Made by a program: the position numbers and the translations under genes. Shown here one piece after another: positions 8,725 through 17,850 of a DNA stretch of 18,048 nucleotides. Position 1 is the stretch's first letter; each line of letters opens with the position of its first letter. The notes beneath the pieces are model-generated. The model worked only from the letters and a program-made list of their open reading frames with translations, did not search any database and was not told the origin of the DNA. Source of the stretch: Yimella sp. GTDB taxonomy: Bacteria > Actinomycetota > Actinomycetes > Actinomycetales > Dermatophilaceae. Location: assembly GCA_030150425.1 (NCBI GenBank), contig JASLFY010000313.1, positions 1 to 18,048 on the forward strand, read 5' to 3'.

Positions 8725-8755
8725 AATGACAACCGTGTCATTCACCTCGTAGTAT
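8725..8755 (+). promoter_or_regulatory. Sigma-70-type promoter with palindrome over the -35, upstream of the DUF3263 gene
   Basis: ATGACA at 8726-8731 (5/6 to TTGACA) and TAGTAT at 8750-8755 (5/6 to TATAAT) are separated by 18 bp, a good housekeeping promoter. The -35 forms the left arm of a perfect inverted repeat: AATGACA (8725-8731), a 4-nt centre ACCG, and TGTCATT (8736-8742). A dimeric repressor bound there would block the -35, so this is a candidate operator. Transcription would start near 8762, giving a leader of about 57 nt. Confidence 0.6.
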
Positions 8756-8818
8756 CGGCGACGCGTCACCTCGCGGTGCGCACCGAGCGTCCGGACGACC
8801 CTGGAGGAACGAGGAACC

Positions 8819-9109
8819 ATGAGCGCCGCAGAGCAGCAGTCCGCGCCGTCGACGTCCGACGCGCTCTCCGAGCGTGACCTGCGGATCCTGGAGCTCGAGC
8901 GCAACTGGTTCAAGATGGCCGGCTCCAAGGAGGACGCCATCCGCGAGCAGCTCGGGATGAGCTCGACCACCTACTACCAGGCGCTGAACGCCCTCATCGA
9001 CACGGAGGCGGCGCTGGCCCACGACGCGCTGCTGGTGAAGCGGCTGCGTCGGTTGCGGGCCGGCCGGATGCGTCAGCGCAATGCGCGCCGCCTCGGCTTC
9101 GAGAGCTGA
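8819..9109 (+). CDS. DUF3263 family protein (small HTH-like actinobacterial protein)
   Basis: This is a small basic protein of 96 residues. Its core, ERDLRILELERNWFKMAGSK followed by EDAIREQLGMSSTTYYQALN, is the DUF3263 family pattern. That family is confined to actinobacteria and looks like a helix-turn-helix: IREQLGMSSTTYYQAL resembles a recognition unit. The tail is arginine-rich (RLRRLRAGRMRQRNARR), consistent with nucleic-acid binding, which is inference. The start is ATG 8819 with GGAGG at 8802-8806 and a second GAGG at 8811-8814. Its own promoter lies about 60 bp upstream. From memory, M. tuberculosis Rv0430, near groEL2, is a homologue. No enzymatic role is apparent. It converges on the SDR gene with only 9 bp between the stops. 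Confidence 0.88.
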   Translation: MSAAEQQSAPSTSDALSERDLRILELERNWFKMAGSKEDAIREQLGMSSTTYYQALNALIDTEAALAHDALLVKRLRRLRAGRMRQRNARRLGFES

Positions 9110-9118
9110 GCGAACTCC

Positions 9119-9874
9119 TCAGACGCCGCCGGTGAGCAGCACGCCACCGTCGACGGTCAACGTCTGACCGGTCATCCAGTCCGCGTCCTCGGACGCCAGG
9201 AAGGCCACCACCGAACCGATGTCGTCCGGCTCGCCGAGCCGCTTGAGCGGGTACGCCGCGGCGACCTTCTCCTCCCGGCCCTCGTAGAGCGCCTCGGCGA
9301 ACTTCGTCTTCACCACGGCCGGCGCCACCGAGTTCACCCGGACGTCCGGGCCCAGTTCCACGGCGAGCTCCTCGGTCAGGTGGATGACCGCGGCCTTGCT
9401 GACGCCGTACATCGCGATGCCGGGGGCGGGGCGCAGCCCGGCCACCGAGGCGACGTTGACGATCGAGCCGCCGTGGTCCTTCATCCAGGCGGCGTGGGCC
9501 AGCTTCACCCACTCCAGCGCGGAGATCACGTTGACCTCGAAGATCTTGCGCGAGGCCTCCGGTGCGACGTCGAGCAGCTTGCCGTAGACCGGGTTGATGC
9601 CGGTGTTGTTCACCAGCACGTCCAGGCTGCCGTGGGCCTCGATCGCGTGGCGTACGACCTCCTCGCGGTGTGCGGGGTCGTCGGCGCGGCCCGCGACGTA
9701 CGACGCCCGGTCGCCGATCGCGGCGGCGGCCTCGCGCAACGCGTCCTCACCGCGGGCGGTGATGACGACGTTCGCGCCCTCCTGGGCGAGGCGTTGGGCG
9801 ATGGCCAGTCCGATTCCGCGGCTGGCTCCGGTGACGACGGCGGTCTTCCCTGAAAGTCGATCCATACCCGCCAT
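9119..9874 (-). CDS. SDR family NAD(P)-dependent oxidoreductase (FabG-like)
   Basis: This is a classical short-chain dehydrogenase/reductase of 251 residues, the normal size. It carries the cofactor motif TGASRGIG (residues 15-22), NNTG (89-92, in place of the common NNAG), the structural Asn116, and the catalytic Ser143, Tyr156 and Lys160 in the YxxxK pattern. The C-terminal MTGQTLTVDGG is typical of FabG-like members. The substrate is unknown. The start is ambiguous: GTG at 9880, ATG at 9877, 9874 or 9865 are all in frame. ATG 9874 is chosen because GGGTGG lies 6 nt upstream. The gene is divergent from groEL2, and a CIRCE element lies only about 20 bp upstream of this start, so HrcA control of this gene is possible. 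A similar SDR-groEL2 pair is recalled in M. tuberculosis (Rv0439c). Confidence 0.92.
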   Translation of the reverse strand: MAGMDRLSGKTAVVTGASRGIGLAIAQRLAQEGANVVITARGEDALREAAAAIGDRASYVAGRADDPAHREEVVRHAIEAHGSLDVLVNNTGINPVYGKLLDVAPEASRKIFEVNVISALEWVKLAHAAWMKDHGGSIVNVASVAGLRPAPGIAMYGVSKAAVIHLTEELAVELGPDVRVNSVAPAVVKTKFAEALYEGREEKVAAAYPLKRLGEPDDIGSVVAFLASEDADWMTGQTLTVDGGVLLTGGV

Positions 9875-9893
9875 CATCACCCACCCGCAGGCG

Positions 9894-9920
9894 TTTGCAC
9901 TCTCCGCCGGGGAGTGCCAA
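9894..9920. promoter_or_regulatory. CIRCE operator 1 (HrcA binding site)
   Basis: TTTGCACTC, a 9-nt centre, then GAGTGCCAA matches the CIRCE consensus TTAGCACTC-N9-GAGTGCTAA with one mismatch in each arm. CIRCE is the operator for the heat-shock repressor HrcA. Its left arm contains the TTGCAC -35 of the groEL promoter. The element also lies within about 20 bp of the divergent SDR start codon. Confidence 0.92.
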
Positions 9921-9924
9921 TAAT
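9895..9924 (+). promoter_or_regulatory. groEL2 promoter (sigma-A type) embedded in the CIRCE pair
   Basis: TTGCAC at 9895-9900 and AATAAT at 9919-9924 (5/6 to TATAAT) are separated by 18 bp. Transcription would begin near 9931, inside CIRCE 2. CIRCE 1 spans the -35 and spacer, and CIRCE 2 covers the start site. The predicted leader to the groEL2 start codon is about 145 nt. Confidence 0.7.
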
Positions 9925-9928
9925 GGCG

Positions 9929-9955
9929 TTAGCACTCTCGATGGGAGAGTGACAG
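9929..9955. promoter_or_regulatory. CIRCE operator 2 (HrcA binding site)
   Basis: TTAGCACTC (a perfect left arm), a 9-nt centre, then GAGTGACAG. The right arm keeps GAGTG but differs from GAGTGCTAA in three of its last four bases. It lies 35 bp downstream of CIRCE 1, centre to centre, over the predicted groEL2 transcription start. Tandem CIRCE elements before groEL genes are known in actinobacteria. Confidence 0.9.
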
Positions 9956-10076
9956 ACAAGTGGTCGGACGACGAGGGTCGTGCGCGCGGGCGACGTAGGT
10001 CCGCGGCCGGTGCGATCCGTCCGTCGCGGGCGTCGGCCGGCCAACTCGCTACGCAATGTGTGGGAGGAACCACCAC

Positions 10077-11702
<1,626 letters not shown>

Positions 11703-11727
11703 GTCCAGTCTTCCCGCTCTCGCGGTC

Positions 11728-11761
11728 GGAACCCCTCGGCGCTTCGGCGCCGGGGGGTTCC
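11728..11761 (+). terminator. groEL2 terminator hairpin with UUCG tetraloop
   Basis: A 15-bp stem (11728-11742 with 11747-11761) contains a single G-T wobble and closes on a C(TTCG)G loop, the unusually stable UUCG tetraloop. It begins 25 bp after the groEL2 stop. No T-run follows, as is common for actinobacterial hairpin terminators. Confidence 0.88.
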
Positions 11762-11792
11762 GCGCGTCTGCGCCTGGTACGCCGCCGGAAGC

Positions 11793-11833
11793 TACCCGTG
11801 GGTAATACAGTGGGCGGGGCCGCCCGTGCGGCC
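11793..11833 (+). promoter_or_regulatory. Candidate operator/promoter region of the dienoyl-CoA reductase gene
   Basis: A perfect palindrome, TACCCGTGGGTA, lies at 11793-11804. A TACAGT hexamer (11806-11811, TANNNT pattern) follows directly as a possible -10, with no clear -35. Just downstream, GGCCGC-CCGT-GCGGCC (11818-11833) could form a 6-bp hairpin at the start of the leader. A repressor bound to the palindrome would block the promoter. The regulator is not identified; TetR-family control of fatty-acid genes would be usual. Confidence 0.42.
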
Positions 11834-11859
11834 GCCCGGCGAATCGGACCAGGAGAGCG

Positions 11860-13893
11860 ATGAACCAGCCAACCGACGTGACCTACCCCCACCTGCTGTC
11901 GCCGATCACGCTCGGCGGGGTGACGCTGCCGAACCGTGTGGTGATGGGGTCGATGCACACCGGCATGGAGGACCGCGCCAAGCACGCGCAGGAGTGGGCG
12001 GCGTACTTCGCCGAGCGGGCCCGCGGTGGCGTCGCGCTGATGATCACCGGCGGGACCGCCCCGAACCGGCAGGGTTGGCTGGTGCCCTTCGGGTCGTCGC
12101 TGGTGCGCAAGGGGCAGCTGTCGCACCACCGCACGGTGACCGACGCGGTCCACGAGGCGGGCGGGAGGATCGCGCTGCAGATCCTGCACGCCGGTCGCTA
12201 CGGCTACCACCCGTTCAGCCGCTCGGCGACCACGACGAAGTCGCCGATCACCCCGTTCAAGGCCCACCGGCTCACCGGGTTCGAGGTCGAGCGCACCGTC
12301 CGGGACTTCGCGCGTACGGCCCGCCTGGCGAAGGCCGCCGGCTACGACGGCATCGAGATCATGGGCTCCGAGGGTTACCTGATCAACCAGTTCCTCGCGG
12401 CGCGCACCAACGACCGCACCGACAAGTGGGGCGGCAGCGCGAGCAACCGGATGCGCTTCCCGGAGGAGATCGTGCGCCGTAGCCGCGAGGCGGTCGGCGA
12501 GGACTTCCTGATCATCTACCGGCAGTCGCTGCTCGACCTGGTCGACGGCGGTCAGGACTGGGACGAGACCGTCGAGCTCGCCCAGCGCATCGAACGGGCC
12601 GGCGCCTCCCTCATCAACACCGGCATCGGCTGGCACGAAGCCCGGATCCCGACCATCGTCACGTCGGTGCCGCGGGCCGCGTTCGCCGGCGTCACCGCCG
12701 CGCTGAAGGCCGAGATCGGGCTGCCGGTCATGGCCTCGAACCGGATCAACGACCCGCAGGTCGCCGAGCAGATCCTGGACGCCGGCCAGGCCGACCTGAT
12801 CTCGATGGCTCGCCCGCTGCTGGCCGACCCGGAGTTCGTGAACAAGGCACGCGACGGTCGCGCCGACGAGATCAACACCTGCATCGCCTGCAACCAGGCC
12901 TGCCTCGACCACACCTTCGAGAACAAGCGCGCCAGCTGCCTGGTCAACCCGCGCGCCGGTCGCGAGACCACGCTGAACCTGCTGCCGGTGCCCCCGCAGC
13001 GGCGGCAGCGGGTCGCGGTCGTCGGTGCCGGCCCGGCCGGTCTGGCCGCGGCGGTGTCGACCGCGGAGCGCGGCCACGAGGTGACCCTGTTCGAGGCGCG
13101 CGACGAGATCGGTGGCCAGTTCCGACTGGCCATGCAGGTGCCCGGCAAGGAGGAGTTCGCGCAGACGCTGCGTTACTACACCCGCCGGCTGGAGGTGCTC
13201 GGCGTGACGGTGCGGACCGGCACCCGGGCCACCGACGAGCAGCTGGCCGACTTCGACCACGTCGTGGTGGCGACCGGCGTCGAGCCGCGCCGTCCGGCGA
13301 TCGAGGGCATCGACCACCCGAAGGTCGTGATGTACGACGAGCTGCTGCGCGGTGAGCGCACCGCCGGCACCAGCGTCGCGGTGATCGGGGCCGGCGGCAT
13401 CGGCTTCGACGTCAGCGAGTTCCTGCTGCACGACGCCGGCGAGAGCCTCGAGCACTGGCAGCACCGCTGGGGCGTCACCGACCCGAAGCTCAACCGGGGC
13501 GGCCTGGGGGAGAAGGAGATCCAGGCCCCGCGCCGTGCGGTCTTCCTGCTGCAGCGCAAGCCGGCCCCGCTCGGCAAGGGGCTGGGCAAGACCACCGGTT
13601 GGGTGCACCGCCAGACGCTGAAGGACTCCCAGGTCACCATGCTCGGCGGGGTGTCGTACGACCGCGTCGACGACGACGGCCTGCACCTCACGCTCATCGA
13701 CAAGGACGGCAACACCACCACCCGCACCCTCGACGTCGACACCGTGGTCGTCTGCGCCGGGCAGGAGTCGGTGCGCGACCTGGTCCGCACCGGCGACCCC
13801 CGACGCTCGGTCGTCGGGGGCGCCGATGTGGCCGCCGAGCTCGACGCGAAGCGGGCCATCCGCCAGGCCACCGAGGTGGCCGCGGCGCTCTGA
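11860..13893 (+). CDS. fadH: NADPH-dependent 2,4-dienoyl-CoA reductase (FadH-type, FMN/FAD/4Fe-4S)
   Basis: FadH reduces 2,4-dienoyl-CoA with NADPH, allowing beta-oxidation of unsaturated fatty acids with double bonds at even positions. The protein has 677 residues, against 672 for E. coli FadH. Residues 1-370 form the FMN-binding Old Yellow Enzyme barrel with Tyr173 (GSEGYLINQF) and His259 (GIGWHEAR). The 4Fe-4S cysteines are 341, 344, 348 and 360 (C-x2-C-x3-C-x11-C). All are offset by seven from E. coli Tyr166, His252 and Cys334/337/341/353. Two dinucleotide motifs follow: GAGPAG near 389 (FAD) and GAGGIG near 510 (NADPH). The start is ATG 11860, with AGGAG at 11851-11855. The gene stands alone behind a palindromic promoter region. 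Another OYE-like enoate reductase activity is possible, but the residue match favours FadH. Confidence 0.94.
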   Translation: MNQPTDVTYPHLLSPITLGGVTLPNRVVMGSMHTGMEDRAKHAQEWAAYFAERARGGVALMITGGTAPNRQGWLVPFGSSLVRKGQLSHHRTVTDAVHEAGGRIALQILHAGRYGYHPFSRSATTTKSPITPFKAHRLTGFEVERTVRDFARTARLAKAAGYDGIEIMGSEGYLINQFLAARTNDRTDKWGGSASNRMRFPEEIVRRSREAVGEDFLIIYRQSLLDLVDGGQDWDETVELAQRIERAGASLINTGIGWHEARIPTIVTSVPRAAFAGVTAALKAEIGLPVMASNRINDPQVAEQILDAGQADLISMARPLLADPEFVNKARDGRADEINTCIACNQACLDHTFENKRASCLVNPRAGRETTLNLLPVPPQRRQRVAVVGAGPAGLAAAVSTAERGHEVTLFEARDEIGGQFRLAMQVPGKEEFAQTLRYYTRRLEVLGVTVRTGTRATDEQLADFDHVVVATGVEPRRPAIEGIDHPKVVMYDELLRGERTAGTSVAVIGAGGIGFDVSEFLLHDAGESLEHWQHRWGVTDPKLNRGGLGEKEIQAPRRAVFLLQRKPAPLGKGLGKTTGWVHRQTLKDSQVTMLGGVSYDRVDDDGLHLTLIDKDGNTTTRTLDVDTVVVCAGQESVRDLVRTGDPRRSVVGGADVAAELDAKRAIRQATEVAAAL

Positions 13894-13921
13894 ACGGCCC
13901 GCCCGGGACGGCCGAGGTCGG

Positions 13922-14227
13922 TCAGGAGACGGTGAACGACGTCTTCACGCCGGCCTCGGTCGTGGAGTAGGCGGTGCTCGCCTTGCCCAGCGCGAGCCCG
14001 ATCTCCTCGAGGGTGCCCTTCACCTTCTTCTGCGCGGTGGTCCAGTCGGTGTGCAGCTGGGTGTACTGACCGGCGGCGGCGCCGGTCCAGACGCCCTGCA
14101 GCGCCTCGAGCTTGCGCTGCATGGTGTCCATCGACGTCTGGATCTGGGTCGCGATGGTGCCGACGTCGGTCGCGTGACGCGAGATCGCGGCCGCGTCGAC
14201 GGTGTACCTGCCGTCCATGGTGTTCAT
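13922..14227 (-). CDS. WXG100 family (ESAT-6-like) protein
   Basis: This is a 101-residue protein of the ESAT-6/CFP-10 (WXG100) superfamily: small helical-hairpin proteins exported by type VII (ESX) secretion, usually as dimers. The WxG turn is Trp47-Thr48-Gly49 in GVWTGAAAGQY, between two long amphipathic helices. The C-terminus carries the YxxxD/E export signal as Tyr87...Glu91 (AYSTTE). The start at 14227 (MNTMDGRYTVD) is set by GGAGG, complement of 14234-14238, 6 nt upstream; a longer frame reaching 14365 would run into the divergent gene and is rejected. No partner esx gene or ESX membrane component is present in the window, so it is an orphan here. It is convergent with fadH (28 bp gap) and divergent from the ABC transporter. 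Confidence 0.9.
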   Translation of the reverse strand: MNTMDGRYTVDAAAISRHATDVGTIATQIQTSMDTMQRKLEALQGVWTGAAAGQYTQLHTDWTTAQKKVKGTLEEIGLALGKASTAYSTTEAGVKTSFTVS

Positions 14228-14338
14228 GGTGGTCCTCCCTGTGGTGCCCACCCCGGTGGCGGGCGATGCAGGGGACCGTACGCCGATCCGCGAGACCGCC
14301 CGGAAACTTATCCACAGGAGGTTCGAGGCGCCGCCGCG

Positions 14339-14351
14339 TAGGGTTTCGGAC
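14339..14351 (+). promoter_or_regulatory. Putative leaderless promoter (-10) of the ABC ATPase gene
   Basis: TAGGGT at 14339-14344 fits TANNNT and ends 7 nt before the ATG at 14352, so transcription could start on the start codon. No Shine-Dalgarno sequence lies between. No -35 was recognised. Confidence 0.4.
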
Positions 14352-15130
<779 letters not shown>

Positions 15131-15131
<1 letters not shown>

Positions 15132-17674
15132 TGCTGCACGCCGCCTGGCGCTCGCTGCTGGCCCGCAAGGTCCGGCTGCTGATGTCGACCTTCGCGATCG
15201 TGCTCGGTGTCGCGTTCGTCGTCGGGTCGCTGACCTTCACCGATACCCTCGGGCGCGCCTTAACCGGCATCATGAACGGCACCATCGGCGACGTGATGGT
15301 CCGCCCGGCGGGCGCACAGACCGACAACAGCCGGCGTACGGTCCCTGCCGCGGCGTTGACCGCCGTCCGCAGCGTCCCCGGGGTCGCGGCGGCGAAGGGT
15401 GAGATCACGACGTACTCGGCGTTCGTGCTGGACCGCAACGGCAAGCCGATCGGCCCCGGCGGTGCACCCGCGATCGGCACCAACTTCTCGACGATCCGCG
15501 CGGCCCACGACAGCCCGGGACTCACGCTGACCGAGGGACGTGCGCCGCACGGCAAGGCAGAGATCACCCTCGACCCGCACACCGCGGCATCCGGCGGCTA
15601 CCGGGTCGGCGACACGGTGTCGGTGCTCACCGGCGGGCCGCAACCGCGGGTCCGGGCGACGGTCGTCGGGTTGGCGAAGTTCTCCGGCGGCGGGATGATC
15701 GGCGCCACCCTGGTCACCTTCGACACACCCTCGGCGACCGCGCTCTTCCAGGGCGGCCGGGACGTCTACCAGTCGATCTGGGTGGAGGCGGATCCCGGTG
15801 TCTCCCAACAGGTTCTGCGCGATCGCATCGCGAAGGTGCTGCCCAGCGGCAGTGAGGCGGTCACCGGTGACGTCGCCGCGAAGGAGGCGGCCAGCGAGAT
15901 CCAGCAGGGTCTGGGCTTCATCGACACCTTCCTGCTGGTGTTCGCCGGCATCGCGCTGGTCGTCGGCGCCTTCCTGATCGTCAACACCTTCTCCATGCTG
16001 GTCGCCCAGCGCAGCCGCGAACTCGCGCTGCTGCGCGCCCTCGGCGCCCGGCGTACGCAGATCACCGGCTCCGTCCTGTTCGAGGCGTTGGTCGTCGGTT
16101 TCGTCGGGTCCACCCTCGGCGTCGGTCTCGGGCTCCTGCTGGCGATCGGCATCAAAGCGGTGTTCGGCCGGCTCGGGCTCGACCTGTCCGGCACCCCACT
16201 GGTGTTCGCGCCGCAGACCGTCCTGCTCGGCTACGTCCTGGGCATCGTGATCACGGCCGTCGCGGCATACTTCCCGGCGCGCCGGGCGGGCACCGTCCCG
16301 CCGGTCGCGGCCCTGCGCGACGACGTGGCCCTGCCCGAGCGCGCGCTGCGGCTGCGGTTCGTCCTCGGGATCGCGGTGGCGGCCGTGTCCGCCGCGCTGC
16401 TGGTGTGGTGCACCCTCGGCGACCCGCCGCAGGCGAACTACGTGTTGGCCGCGGGCATGCTCGGTGTGCTGCTGGCCGCGATCATGGTCAGCCCGGTGCT
16501 GCTGCGCCCGGTGATCCGCACGGTCGGCCTGCTCTACCGGGCCCTCTGGCGGACCATCGGCCAGATCGCCGAGCAGAACTCGCTGCGCAACCCCCGACGT
16601 ACGGCCGCCACCGCCTCGGCGCTGATGATCGGGCTGACGCTGGTGTCGATGATGAGCGTCTTCGGGGAGTCGGCGAAGGCCAGCGTCGGCCAGGTGATCA
16701 AGGACAACTTCACCGGCGACTACGTCATCTCGGCCCAGTACGGCCGACCGATCGACACCTCGATCGGCACCCGCGCCGCGAAGGTCCCGGGCGTCGAGCA
16801 GGTCGTCCGGCTGCGGTTCGTGCCGTCGGCGAAGGTCGGCTCGCAGCAGGTGCTGCTGGCCGGCATCGACCCGGCCGGGTTCAAGCGGATCGTTCGGTTC
16901 GACATGGCGGGCGGCTCGATCGACGCGCTGCGCGCCGACACGGTGGTGCTGCTGGACACCGAGGCGAAGACGCTCGGCGTGGGCGTCGGTTCGACGGTTC
17001 CGGTGTCGTACGGCGGCGTCGAACGGCGGATGCAGGTCGTCGGTCTGTTCCGCAGTTCGCCCGCGATGCGGGCGCAGGCGTACGTCACCATGGGGACCTT
17101 CGCGACCCTGCAGGGCGGCGCCGCCACCCAGGACAACTACCTCTACGTCGTCCGCAGCCCCGGCGCCGATCCCGCGGCGGTCCACGCCGGGCTCGACGCG
17201 GTGGTGAAGGACCTGCCGATCGTGACCGTGGCCGACCAGGGCGAGTTCGCCGCGGCCCAGGCGGAGCCGATCGACCAGCTGCTGCGGATCATCTACGCGC
17301 TGCTCGGGTTGGCGATCGTGATCGCGGTGATGGGCATCGTGAACACCCTCGCGCTGTCGGTGGTCGAGCGCACCCGGGAGATCGGACTGCTGCGCGCGGT
17401 CGCGTTCACCCGGCCGCAGGTGCGGCGGATGATCCGGCTCGAGGCGGTGCTGATCTCGCTGCTCGGCGCACTGCTCGGCATCGTCGTCGGCGTGCTGCTC
17501 GGCTGGGTGCTGCAACGCACCCAGACCGACAAGGGCGTGGTCGCGCTGGTGATCCCGTGGGGTCGGCTGGCGTTGTTCGTGGCGCTCGCCGCGGTGATCG
17601 GAGTGCTGGCCGCCTGGTGGCCGGCCCGGCGCGCCAGCCGACTGGACGTCCTGCGCGCGATCGCGACGGACTGA
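15131..17674 (+). CDS. FtsX-family ABC transporter permease (MacB-like, two FtsX domains)
   Basis: This is the integral membrane partner of the preceding ATPase, 847 residues long. An N-terminal helix (about 17-40) is followed by an extracytoplasmic MacB-like domain (about 45-255). A first FtsX domain (about 263-400) contains RSRELALLRALGARRTQI. Two further helices lie near 406-460, then a second extracytoplasmic domain to about 710. A second FtsX domain (716-847) contains RTREIGLLRAVAFTRPQV and ends PARRASRLDVLRAIATD. The duplicated layout is typical of actinobacterial permeases of this type, which work as mechanotransmitters coupling ATP hydrolysis to events outside the membrane. The start ATG 15131 overlaps the ATPase stop. 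The longer upstream frame is the shadow of the ATPase gene. The substrate is not predictable. Confidence 0.95.
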
Positions 17675-17719
17675 GCGACCGACCGGCCGGCCGAACTGAG
17701 CGGTCGGGAGCGGACAGAA

Positions 17720-17756
17720 CTCGGGGCGGTGACCGACGAACGGTCACCGCCCCGAG
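17720..17756. terminator. Strong, probably bidirectional terminator hairpin
   Basis: A perfect 16-bp stem (17720-17735 with 17741-17756) has the 5-nt loop ACGAA and begins 45 bp after the permease stop. It lies between the permease (+) and the PDZ-protein fragment (-), which converge. It can serve both because a perfect stem is the same on either strand. No T-run is seen on either side. Apart from this hairpin I see nothing definite in 17675-17853. Confidence 0.85.
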
Positions 17757-17850
17757 CGCGGCGCCCTGGCCCCGTCACAAGCCAGGGTGCCTACCCCGTC
17801 GGGCCGCCGGTCGGAGGAAGGGGAGGAGTGACCGACGAGCCCTGTCCACC

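Noticed and set aside
5752..8970. 1072-aa open frame on the minus strand across the decarboxylase and the Rossmann protein
   Set aside because: It spans two well-supported plus-strand genes and their intergenic promoters. Its composition is Arg/Gly/Gln-rich with no motif, so it is a G+C artefact.
10056..10076. Upstream in-frame ATG for groEL2 (seven extra residues)
   Set aside because: It lies before the GGGAGG ribosome binding site. The conserved GroEL N-terminus MAKTIAFDEE begins at 10077.
15260..17515. 751-aa open frame on the minus strand opposite the permease
   Set aside because: Composition is rich in Arg, Asp, His and Gln without hydrophobic cores. The plus strand encodes a clear FtsX permease.
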